8,190 bases of DNA from Pseudomonadota bacterium (GTDB taxonomy: Bacteria; Pseudomonadota; Gammaproteobacteria; Burkholderiales; Thiobacillaceae): contig JAJXXS010000208.1 in assembly GCA_021780975.1 (NCBI GenBank), forward strand, positions 1 through 8,190, in the 5' to 3' direction. The translations under genes were made by a program, and so were the position numbers. Of the stretch, positions 1 to 6,722 are shown one piece after another (positions within the stretch are counted from its first letter, which is position 1; each line of letters opens with the position of its first letter). Under the pieces are notes generated by a model. It was not told the DNA's origin and searched no databases. It was given only the letters and a program-made list of their open reading frames with translations.

Positions 1-843
1 GGTTGGCGCGGATGGCCTCGAACAGATCGTTGAGCGTGGTGCGGTCGCCCACCGCCACGTTGTACACCTGGTTCACCGCCGCCGCATTGTCCGTGGTGGC
101 GGCCAGCACATTGGCCTGGATGACGTTATCGATGTAGCAGAAGTCGCGGCTGGTCTCGCCGTCGCCGTTGATGTAGACCGGCTCGTTCTTGATCATGCTC
201 GCCACCCATTTGGGCACCACGGCGGCATAGGCGCCATTGGGGTCCTGGCGGCGGCCGAAGATGTTGAAGTAGCGCAGGCCGATGGACTGGGTGCCGTAGC
301 TGCGGCCGAAGACGTCGGCGTACAGTTCGTTCACGTACTTGGTGACGGCATAGGGCGAGAGCGGCTTGCCGATGACGTCTTCCACCTTGGGCAGGCCGGG
401 ATGGTCGCCGTAGGTGGAGCTGGACGCCGCATAGACGAAGCGCGCCGCGCCCGCATCGCGCGCCGCCACCAGCATGTGGAGAAAACCGGTGTTGTTGGCG
501 GCATGGGTGGCGAGGGGATCCTCCAGCGAGCGCGGCACCGAGCCCAGCGCCGCCTGATGCAGCACGTAGTCCACGCCCTTGCAGGCCGCCTGGGAGTCCT
601 CCAGCTTGCGGATGTCGCCGCGGATGAAACGGAAGTTCTGCCAGCGCGCCGCTCCCACCGACTCGCGCACCTGATCGAGGTTGTACTGGTACCCGGTGGC
701 GAAGTTGTCCAGGCCGATGACGCGCTGGTCGAGATTGAGCAGCGCCTCGACCAGGTTGCAGCCGATGAAGCCTGCCGCGCCGGTGACCAGCCAGGTTTTC
801 GGCGCCGCGCGCAGGTTTTCGCAAACCGCCGCGTAGGCGGACA

Positions 844-844
<1 letters not shown>
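1..844 (-). CDS. wbpP: UDP-N-acetylglucosamine/uronate C4-epimerase, WbpP/TviC type (3' end missing)
   Basis: NAD-dependent extended SDR-family epimerase that interconverts UDP-GlcNAc(A) and UDP-GalNAc(A) in the cytoplasm. The 281 visible residues show the Rossmann motif TGAAGFIG at residues 21-28, the serine cluster SSSTYGDHPG from 141, and the catalytic YxxxK as SPYAVTK with Y165 and K169. They also show GLRYFNIFGRRQDPNGAYAA, which is typical of the WbpP/TviC subgroup rather than GalE. Family members are about 340 residues, so roughly the last 60 lie beyond the left edge. The ATG at 844-842 overlaps the TGA of the upstream dehydrogenase (TGATG), so translational coupling is likely. In Vi-antigen and P. 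aeruginosa O6 pathways the same two enzymes make UDP-GalNAcA. Family assignment is firm. The exact substrate, and whether the symbol should be tviC, is inferred. Confidence 0.9.
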
Positions 845-2124
<1,280 letters not shown>

Positions 2125-2130
2125 GAAAGG

Positions 2131-2136
2131 TCTCCT
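2131..2136 (-). promoter_or_regulatory. Shine-Dalgarno of the wbpO-type gene
   Basis: Read on the minus strand this is AGGAGA, six bases before the ATG at 2124. It fixes that start. It also lies inside the leader that the earliest possible start of the divergent protease gene (2140) would need, which is one argument against that earlier start. Confidence 0.75.
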
Positions 2137-2168
2137 GAAATGTTAGGTCTAACGAACAAAGTAGGTGA

Positions 2169-2174
2169 ATTCTA
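2169..2174 (-). promoter_or_regulatory. possible -10 box for the sugar-nucleotide pair
   Basis: The minus-strand hexamer TAGAAT matches TATAAT at five of six positions and would place transcription start about 36 bases before the ATG at 2124. I find no convincing -35 hexamer at 16-18 bases, so this is only a candidate sigma-70-like site. The gap between the divergent genes is only 72 bases, so any promoters must be packed here or lie inside the protease coding region. Confidence 0.2.
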
Positions 2175-2196
2175 CCGAACCCCGGCCTGGGGCCTG

Positions 2197-2997
2197 ATGC
2201 TACCAAAGCCATATGCCCTGGCGCAGAAGTGCAAACTCTGGGCCAAAGCCGCCCTGCTGCTGCTCTTGCTGTGGAGCCCGGCCGGGCGCGCCGACGTCGC
2301 CGACGCCGTCATCGGCATCAAGCCCGCCGTGGTGGGCGTAGGCACCTGGCGGCCCCTGGGCGCGCCGCAGGCCAGGCTCGAAGGCACCGGCTTCGCCGTC
2401 GGCAGCGGACTCTATGTCGTCACCTGCGCGCACGTGGTGGCGCCGACGCTCGATTACGCCCACAACGAATCCTGGGCCATCTTCTATCGCCAGGACGGCC
2501 AGCAGCGCTACCGCACCGCCCAGATCGCCGGCGTGGACCGCGCGCACGACCTGGCGGTGCTGAAAATCCCCGGCCCGCCCCTGCCCACGCTCGCATTGGG
2601 TGATTCCAAGGAGGCACGCGAGGGCTGGACCTTCTACTTCACCGGCTACCCCATCGGCGCCATCCTCGGCCTCTATCCCGCCACCGCGCGCGCCGGCCTG
2701 TCCGCCATCGTGCCCATCTTCACCCCGGTGCTGCGCGCCTCCGAACTCACCGCGCGCACCATCCAGCAGGCCGCCCATCCCTACCGCATCTTCCAGCTCG
2801 ACGGCATCGCCTACCCCGGCAACTCCGGCAGCCCGCTCTGGTTTCCGGAAGACGGCAAGGTCTACGGCGTGGTCAACGCGGTCTATGTGAAGGGCTCCAA
2901 GGAGGCGGCGCTGAGCCGCCCCAGCGGCATCAGCTACGCCATTCCTTCCGACTACGTGATCAAGCTGCTACAGAAAGTAGGGGTGCCGGGCTATTGA
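2197..2997 (+). CDS. exported trypsin-like serine protease
   Basis: A 266-residue protein of the chymotrypsin/trypsin fold (HtrA/DegP-like protease domain only; no PDZ domain is visible). An N-terminal basic stretch (KCKLWAK) and a run of six leucines ending in SPAGRA, with likely cleavage before DVADA near residue 33, indicate export to the periplasm. The catalytic triad is visible: His79 in TCAHVV, Asp118 in AHDLAVL, and Ser210 in PGNSGSPLW. It is closer to GNSGSP-type stress proteases than to digestive trypsins. The start is uncertain. An ATG at 2140 would add 19 residues, but it sits 15 bases from the divergent gene and gives an over-long signal n-region. ATG 2197 has only a weak G-rich leader. 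Substrate is unknown. The gene is alone on the plus strand between two minus-strand blocks, so a functional link to either neighbour is unproven. Confidence 0.85.
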   Translation: MLPKPYALAQKCKLWAKAALLLLLLWSPAGRADVADAVIGIKPAVVGVGTWRPLGAPQARLEGTGFAVGSGLYVVTCAHVVAPTLDYAHNESWAIFYRQDGQQRYRTAQIAGVDRAHDLAVLKIPGPPLPTLALGDSKEAREGWTFYFTGYPIGAILGLYPATARAGLSAIVPIFTPVLRASELTARTIQQAAHPYRIFQLDGIAYPGNSGSPLWFPEDGKVYGVVNAVYVKGSKEAALSRPSGISYAIPSDYVIKLLQKVGVPGY

Positions 2998-3011
2998 GGG
3001 CGGCGGGCGGG

Positions 3012-3038
3012 GGCCTGACGTCAGCTTCAGCTCAGGCC
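3012..3038. other. inverted repeat between convergent genes
   Basis: GGCCTGA at 3012-3018 pairs with TCAGGCC at 3032-3038 around a 13-base loop, and the perfect palindrome CTGACGTCAG lies at 3015-3024. It sits between the convergent ends of the protease and the VIT-type gene and includes the latter's TGA. No T-run follows on either strand, so it is not a classical rho-independent terminator. It may simply cap the 3' ends of messages. Confidence 0.3.
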
Positions 3039-3721
3039 GCCACCCCGAACAAAGCCCCCACCCCGGCCGTCAGACCCATCGCCAGGGCGCCCCAGAAGGT
3101 CACCCGCGCGGCGGCTGTCATCACCGAGGCGCCGCCGGCGCGCGCAGACAGCGAACCCAAGAGCGCAAGAAACAGGAGCGCGCTGCCCGCCACCACCCAA
3201 GGGAGCGCGGAAGTCGCCACCAGCATAACCACCAGCAGGGGCAGGGCCGCACCCACCGCAAACGTGGCGGCCGAGGCCAGTGCCGCCTGCACCGGCCGGG
3301 CGGTCAGCATTTCGGAGATGCCCAGCTCATCGCGCGCATGCGCGCCGAGCGCGTCGTGCGCCATCAGCTGGGTGGCCACCTGGGAGGCGAGCGCCTCGTC
3401 GAGCCCGCGCCCCACGTAAATGGCGGTCATCTCCGCGTGCTCGTGCTCCGGATCGGTGGCCAGCTCCTGCCGCTCCCGCTCCAGGTCGGCGCGCTCGGTG
3501 TCGGCCTGCGAACTCACCGACACATACTCGCCGGCCGCCATCGACATCGCCCCCGCCACCAGGCCGGCGACGCCCGCGATCAATATGTTCTTGGCACTGG
3601 CGCCCGCCGCCGCCACGCCCAGGACCAGGCTGGCGGTGGAGACGATGCCGTCATTGGCCCCCAGCACTGCGGCGCGCAGCCAGCCGATGCGGTGGGTCCG
3701 GTGTCTTTCTATGTGTCTCAT
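3032..3721 (-). CDS. VIT1/CCC1-family membrane transporter
   Basis: A 229-residue integral membrane protein of the VIT1/CCC1 (DUF125) family. Plant and yeast members export Fe2+ or Mn2+ from the cytosol; the bacterial substrate is assumed to be a divalent metal. Family signatures are GANDGIVSTASLVLGVAAAG (residues 21-40) and AGLVAGAMSMAAGEYVSVSS (52-71). Asp24 and Met61 appear to match transport residues of the plant protein. A charged amphipathic region rich in Glu (about 74-105, including ADTERADLERERQE) would be the cytosolic metal-binding segment. It is followed by three hydrophobic helices from MTARPVQAALASAATFAVGA to the C-terminus. ATG 3721 is preferred over an in-frame TTG at 3724 because AGAGG lies four bases upstream of it. 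It lies 94 bases downstream of the small hypothetical gene on the same strand and may share its transcript. Confidence 0.88.
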   Translation of the reverse strand: MRHIERHRTHRIGWLRAAVLGANDGIVSTASLVLGVAAAGASAKNILIAGVAGLVAGAMSMAAGEYVSVSSQADTERADLERERQELATDPEHEHAEMTAIYVGRGLDEALASQVATQLMAHDALGAHARDELGISEMLTARPVQAALASAATFAVGAALPLLVVMLVATSALPWVVAGSALLFLALLGSLSARAGGASVMTAAARVTFWGALAMGLTAGVGALFGVAA

Positions 3722-3815
3722 CAAGCCTCTTTCGTTGCGGGAATATTTGCGGCGCCTGGCCCACCCGCCCGGCAGCCCTCGTGTCGGGTCGGCTTCGCTC
3801 GGTTTTTTCTGTCTA

Positions 3816-4157
3816 TTAGGCCAGCAGGGCCACCGTCGCCTCGCCGGTCAGCCGGTCGATAGCGAGCTGCACTTCGCAGTATTCGCTTTGCTCCTCCACC
3901 GGCGTGGGATCGTCCGCGCAACTGCAGCCCGCGATGATCCCGGCATAGAAGATTCCGACCCTTGCCTGGATAAAGCCCCCCGCCTCAGCCGCCCTGATGA
4001 CCATCACCTTGAAGTCCTCGCCCGCCACATGGCTGCACGTCGACAGGCCCTGCTGCAAGGGGAGCTGGTCGATGTCGAGCTGTTCGAGTTCGCGCTTGAG
4101 GGTCTCGTTGAAATCGGGCGTTCCCCAGGCGTTCAAGGCGTTGGGCAGTTCGAGCAT
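3816..4157 (-). CDS. conserved-looking small acidic protein of unknown function
   Basis: A 113-residue protein that I cannot assign to a named family. It begins with an amphipathic acidic helix (about 15-36, TLKRELEQLDIDQLPLQQGL). Alternating hydrophobic strands follow (FKVMVIRAAEAGGFIQARVGIFYAGIIAG, 49-77), then a cysteine-containing loop GCSCADDPTPVEEQSEYC (77-94) and a final strand EVQLAIDRLTGEATVALL. There is no signal peptide or membrane segment, so it is probably cytoplasmic. Cys41, Cys78, Cys80 and Cys94 could bind a metal or be redox-active, but this is speculation. The start at 4157 has no recognisable Shine-Dalgarno. Codon use and amino-acid patterning look coding, and the opposite-strand frames do not. 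It lies just upstream of the VIT-type transporter on the same strand. A role in metal handling would be inference from position only. Confidence 0.7.
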   Translation of the reverse strand: MLELPNALNAWGTPDFNETLKRELEQLDIDQLPLQQGLSTCSHVAGEDFKVMVIRAAEAGGFIQARVGIFYAGIIAGCSCADDPTPVEEQSEYCEVQLAIDRLTGEATVALLA

Positions 4158-4350
4158 GGGAGGCGTCAGCGGCGCGGCCGCGGAGCTGGAAAACGAGGGG
4201 CTTAATCTTAGCGTGAATTGCCGACGCCGCTCTACCTAGCCAGCCCCAGCCCGGGGCCGACTACTACCGCTTGCCCCGGCTGTGCCTTTGGTGAGACGTC
4301 AGATACTGCGGAGGTGTTACCAGGCAAGCGTCAAGGAAAGTGGGGGTAGC

Positions 4351-4380
4351 GGCCGGTGTGTTAGTGCAAGACCTGACCCC
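4351..4380 (+). repeat. left copy of a 30-base inverted pair
   Basis: The 30 bases here match the reverse complement of 5351-5380 at 29 positions (G at 4364 against A). The inner end reads GCAAGACCTGACCCC and the outer end GGCCGGTGTG. Similarity fades outward (about five of ten bases) and stops inward, so this is a discrete unit. From memory, GGGGTCAGGTCTTGCA-type sequences are dispersed in several betaproteobacterial genomes, in the manner of REP elements mobilised by Y1/RAYT transposases. No such transposase is in this window. Confidence 0.85.
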
Positions 4381-4659
4381 AGTTTTCCCCATGAGCCATG
4401 CAAGGGTTGGACGGCCGGCTGGCCGAACCACAGATTCTGTGATGTTCGTTTTGGAGATGTGCTGGTACCGAGGTTTTTGTGGGGCGGCTTGGCCGCCAGG
4501 GGCAGGCCGGCAATTCCGGCACTGCCTTGATCCAGATGGGTGACAGGCGCGGATGGTCCGACGCCAACAGTGAAATAGCGGATGCGAGCGGGAAAACGGC
4601 GGCTGATTTCGCCAACCAGATTGGCAGGACAACGCTCGCTCTATTGACTACGGTTGGCT

Positions 4660-4679
4660 AATGGGTGACCCCATTTTTT
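4660..4679 (+). terminator. weak stem followed by a T-run
   Basis: AATGGG (4660-4665) and CCCATT (4670-4675) can form a six-pair stem with a TGAC loop, followed by four more Ts. It would act on plus-strand transcripts, but I see no convincing plus-strand gene before it. Half of the stem pairs are A-T, so it is at best a weak terminator or a remnant. Confidence 0.25.
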
Positions 4680-4721
4680 GCTAAGTCGAAGAAATAAGCA
4701 CGTAACCTGGGCGTGACTATG

Positions 4722-5123
4722 TCACATGCCCTTTTTTTCATTCTGCTTCTCTTCATAAAAGTAGAGAGAACAAATAAACTGTGCTAGACCACTAGCTACT
4801 GAACCAGCCCCAAAAATGAAGTCATTGTTGTAAAGGAATGTTCCGTCAAGTTTTAGTGTAACTAATTCCCCCTGCTTGGCATCGCAATCAGCATCCCTAA
4901 CGTACCACTTTTGCAGTTCTATCATTGACGTGGAAGTATCAATAACTCTTCCAGTAACAGCAGATATTGGATCCCCCGCCTTATTTTTCGTCATTTCGAA
5001 CGATCCCTTCTGGGCATAATATTTATGTGCCTCATCGTTAGTATCAAGAATGTACAGCCACCCATCGGCAAATACGTTGTGGCTAAGGAGCATCAAGCCC
5101 ATGACCAAAATTATCGCTCTCAT
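4722..5123 (-). CDS. small exported protein of unknown function, AT-rich gene
   Basis: A 133-residue protein with a clear Sec signal peptide (MRAIILVMGLMLLSHNVFA, likely cleaved before Asp20), so probably periplasmic or surface-exposed. The mature part has GWLYILDTNDEAHKYY, then a WYVRDADC segment with Cys80, and ends GAGSVASGLAQFICSLYFYE with Cys118. The two cysteines could form a disulfide. The pattern faintly recalls small secreted proteins of the surface-adhesin E type, but I would not name it as such. The start is strong: GAGG seven bases before ATG 5123. The gene and its leader are clearly more AT-rich, with AAA, ATT and TTT codons, than every other gene in the window. It sits between inverted repeats, all of which suggests acquisition by transfer. 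It has no obvious operon partner. Confidence 0.78.
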   Translation of the reverse strand: MRAIILVMGLMLLSHNVFADGWLYILDTNDEAHKYYAQKGSFEMTKNKAGDPISAVTGRVIDTSTSMIELQKWYVRDADCDAKQGELVTLKLDGTFLYNNDFIFGAGSVASGLAQFICSLYFYEEKQNEKKGM

Positions 5124-5151
5124 TTTTTTACCTCAATAGAAAACAGTTAAC

Positions 5152-5181
5152 ACTATTTTTTGTATGTTTTCTGGCAGTCAA
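5152..5181 (-). promoter_or_regulatory. possible promoter of the exported-protein gene
   Basis: On the minus strand TTGACT (5181-5176) matches the -35 consensus at five of six bases. It is followed after 18 bases by a poor -10, AATAGT (5157-5152), and start-site-proximal AT-rich DNA including GTTAAC. The weak -10 makes this a tentative call. Confidence 0.22.
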
Positions 5182-5311
5182 CAACCCATGGCCGCAAAAC
5201 GTAATTTATATAAGACATCTCACAATAGCTTCCGAGCAGTTGTTCGTTTTCGTGGGCCAGATCACTCAACTTACTGGCACACAGTCTGCCAACCCCAGGT
5301 ACCGTCAGCAT
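5153..5311 (-). pseudogene. 52-codon reading frame, possibly the 3' remnant of a lost gene
   Basis: On the minus strand a frame runs from ATG 5311 to TAG at 5155-5153. It contains TVPGVGRL, a helical stretch LSDLAHENEQLLGSYCEM and SYINYVLRPWVVDCQKTYKK. Composition and patterning look protein-like, but there is no Shine-Dalgarno. A stop lies in frame just upstream, at 5335-5333 inside the tandem duplication, so the frame may have lost its 5' part where the repeats now lie. The opposite strand has a competing open frame from 5164. I do not recognise a family; TVPGVG alone is too little to call an IS110-type transposase tail. It ends 29 bases before the exported-protein start. Confidence 0.25.
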
Positions 5312-5313
5312 CT

Positions 5314-5357
5314 TGCACGTCGGACATCGGGGTCATGCACGTCGGACATCGGGGTCA
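5314..5357 (+). repeat. perfect 22-base tandem duplication
   Basis: Two identical 22-base units occupy 5314-5335 and 5336-5357, each beginning TGCA and containing CGTCGGACATCGGGGTCA. The last seven bases of the second unit (GGGGTCA) are also the first seven of the right inverted-repeat copy, so the duplication is fused to that element. A related inverted ten-mer, CCCGATGTCC, lies at 5440-5449. Confidence 0.9.
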
Positions 5358-5380
5358 GGTCTTGCATTAACACACCGGCC
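5351..5380 (-). repeat. right copy of the 30-base inverted pair
   Basis: Reverse complement of 4351-4380 with one difference. The inner end GGGGTCAGG adjoins the 22-base tandem duplication; the outer end is CACACCGGCC. The pair encloses 970 bases that include the AT-rich exported-protein gene. No matching short target-site duplication is evident in the bases just outside the two copies. Confidence 0.85.
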
Positions 5381-5525
5381 ATTATCACCGTCCCATTAAG
5401 GCCTCCTTGGCCTCGCAACTCCCACGGGCGCCTGGCTCTCCCGATGTCCCGCCTGTCGGTAGTGCAAGGCCGGGCGGCTCACTCGCCTAAGCACTCCCCT
5501 TTTCATCATTACGCCGTCGGCGCGT
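5381..5525. other. non-coding stretch right of the repeat
   Basis: Together with 5124-5350 this gives about 400 bases without a secure gene. Open frames here run through the repeats and lack ribosome sites. TAGTGCAAG at 5460-5468 repeats nine bases of the left copy (4362-4370) in the same orientation, and CCCGATGTCC at 5440-5449 inverts part of the 22-base unit. A decayed third copy of the repeat family is possible. No terminator is visible after the DUF2442 gene. Confidence 0.45.
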
Positions 5526-5825
5526 TCAAGCCGCCCTTTTGGCGTCCACCGCTGCCCTGCATATCTCCGGCACGTAGGCGCCTTCGTCGATGGCTGGAAA
5601 ATAGAGATCGTAGCCACCGCCTTCCACCCTCGCCCCCGACAAATCGGCATCCTCGGACAGCCCTAGGATGGCTGGCGCCATGGTGATCTCCGTTCCATTC
5701 AGCAGGACTATGGTCAGCCGTTTGCGCTCGCGGTCGTAGCGCACGCTCGCCGCCCGGGGCTCATGGCGGGCGGCTTCCTCGCCTCGCTTCATGGCGGCAT
5801 CGATGGCTTGGTCAAGCTGTTCCAT
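5526..5825 (-). CDS. DUF2442 domain protein
   Basis: A 99-residue protein with a DUF2442-like core: ASVRYDRERKRLTIVLLNGTEITMAPAI at residues 26-53, then LSGARVEGGGYDLYFPAIDEGAYV at 62-85. These match the family's beta-strand, GxEI and gG-phi-(hydrophobic)-P-x-hD pattern. A charged N-terminal helix of about 25 residues precedes the core. An excellent AAGGAG ribosome site at 5835-5830, four bases from ATG 5825, supports the start, which lies inside the end of the DUF4160 gene (14-base overlap). Small DUF4160 and DUF2442 genes often occur as neighbours and have been regarded as possible toxin-antitoxin-like pairs. The biochemical role is unknown. If the analogy holds, this would be a cytoplasmic protein binding its upstream partner or DNA. 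Family call is good, function inferred. Confidence 0.8.
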   Translation of the reverse strand: MEQLDQAIDAAMKRGEEAARHEPRAASVRYDRERKRLTIVLLNGTEITMAPAILGLSEDADLSGARVEGGGYDLYFPAIDEGAYVPEICRAAVDAKRAA

Positions 5826-6060
5826 GCAACTCCTTCCATGCGGCGCAAAGGCGGGCGAGATTGCCGGTGATCACTTCAACCACCCGCCGGACGGTCACGG
5901 CATCCATGCCTCTGATGTCCACGGGCAATGCAGGGCCCGCAGGGCAATTGAGCTCGATTTTTGCCCGCCCCTCGGGGCCAACGACGTGGACATGCGCTGG
6001 GCCATGATCTTTCACGTAAATCATGATGCGCCAGGCCCCGAATCGAAGCAAGGTTCCCAT
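5812..6060 (-). CDS. DUF4160 domain protein
   Basis: An 82-residue protein with the DUF4160 signature: LLRFGAWRIMIYVKDHGPAHVHVVG at residues 4-28, including the DHGPAHVHV block with His19, His23 and His25, followed by GRAKIELN. This covers almost the whole family length, so it looks intact. The C-terminal helix (about 55-80, VTVRRVVEVITGNLARLCAAWKEL) is typical. The histidine-rich block is the obvious candidate active or metal site, but no activity is established to my knowledge. The start at 6060 has a modest TAGG ribosome site. The stop overlaps the DUF2442 start region by 14 bases, implying co-translation. It begins 30 bases after the DUF3617 gene ends on the same strand. Confidence 0.8.
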   Translation of the reverse strand: MGTLLRFGAWRIMIYVKDHGPAHVHVVGPEGRAKIELNCPAGPALPVDIRGMDAVTVRRVVEVITGNLARLCAAWKELHGTA

Positions 6061-6090
6061 GAGCAGCCTATGCCGGCCGCCCTTCCATTG

Positions 6091-6642
6091 TCACCGATAC
6101 CCCGCCGGCGGCTTGACGCTGCCGCAGTCCGCCGACAGCCAGCGGCCCTGCATGGCGATGTCGGCGGCGTAGCGATTGCCCTGGGTGTTGGCCATGGTGT
6201 GGACGTTGCCCTGGTAGCTCTTGGGCGCGAAGATCATCTCGCCGCTGCCGTGGCTTTCCACGCCTTGATCGCGGCAGGTGAAATCCATGGTGTAGGTATT
6301 GGCCGTCTTGGGCTGCATGGTGTAGGTGCAGTTCTTGCCGACCTTGGGCTTGAGCCCCTGCTTGATCATGGCCGGCGTGACGCAGGTCTTTTCGTGGAAC
6401 ACCATGGGCTTGTTGTCCGCCATGGCGGTAAGGTTCTGCTCCATCTGCGCGCGGTATTGCGGCGGCACCTGCGCGAGGTGCGCGCGCATCTGCTCCAGCT
6501 GGGCCTTTTCCGTCGCGCTCAGGCTGCCCTCGCGCTGCACGGTGACGGTGCCTTCCCACAGGCCGGGGTCGACCGACGGGCCGGCGTAGGCGTTGACGGC
6601 AACAAGAACCGCCGACGCGGCGGCAAGACGCAAGTGTTTCAT
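6091..6642 (-). CDS. exported DUF3617-family protein
   Basis: A 183-residue protein with a Sec signal peptide (MKHLRLAAASAVLVAVNAYA, cleavage before Gly21) and a mature domain opening PSVDPGLWEGTVTVQ, the usual DUF3617 beginning (PGLWE). Further family traits are TCVTPAMIKQGL at 86-97, NCTYTMQ near 105, and a second half with FTCRDQG, GSGEMIF and RWLSADCG. The four cysteines (87, 105, 123, 173) fit two disulfides in the periplasm. The function of the family is unknown. The start at 6642 is fixed by GGAGGA at 6654-6649; the frame is open further upstream to 6783, but that part would overlap bioA and lacks a signal sequence at its beginning. It lies 80 bases after bioA. Whether it shares the bioA transcript is not evident. 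Confidence 0.85.
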   Translation of the reverse strand: MKHLRLAAASAVLVAVNAYAGPSVDPGLWEGTVTVQREGSLSATEKAQLEQMRAHLAQVPPQYRAQMEQNLTAMADNKPMVFHEKTCVTPAMIKQGLKPKVGKNCTYTMQPKTANTYTMDFTCRDQGVESHGSGEMIFAPKSYQGNVHTMANTQGNRYAADIAMQGRWLSADCGSVKPPAGYR

Positions 6643-6722
6643 TTCGATTCCTCCCCCTGTGTAAAAGTCGCGCGTTTGCATCGAGCCCGGGGCGCGCGCG
6701 GTGCCCCCTGGCGGCAGCCGCC

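Larger units (their letters stand above)
4158..4721. other. 564-base stretch with no convincing gene; left part of an accessory patch
   Basis: This stretch holds the left 30-base repeat (4351-4380), a bulged hairpin at 4247-4282 (CAGCCCGGGGC against GCCCCGGCTG, no T-run), and a small stem with a T-run at 4660-4679. On the minus strand one frame stays open for 107 codons (4640 down to a TAA at 4319-4317). It has no ATG, reads through the repeat, and resembles nothing I know. A short plus-strand GTG frame at 4479-4661 has no supporting ribosome site. Composition falls from G+C-rich to AT-rich near 4670. I would treat this as repeat-derived or decayed sequence. Confidence 0.55.

Noticed and set aside
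3781..3812. Apparent terminator with a T-run at 3803-3808
   Set aside because: The bases before the T-run do not form a meaningful stem, and no plus-strand gene ends there.
3420..4205. Plus-strand open frame crossing the VIT-type gene and the 113-residue gene
   Set aside because: Spans two good minus-strand genes and their spacer, with no motif or ribosome site of its own.
4247..4282. G+C-rich bulged hairpin as a terminator
   Set aside because: No T-run on either strand and no gene ending beside it, so it is only noted as structure.
4264..4632. 122-codon minus-strand frame over the left repeat
   Set aside because: Low-complexity Pro/Arg/Ser-rich translation, reads through the repeat, no ribosome site and no recognisable family.
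5314..5357. Possible CRISPR array
   Set aside because: Only two units, directly adjacent with no spacer between them, and no cas genes nearby.
5164..5370. 68-codon plus-strand frame left of the right repeat
   Set aside because: No Shine-Dalgarno, runs through the tandem duplication and repeat to its stop, and competes with a similarly plausible minus-strand frame. Not strong enough to list as a gene.
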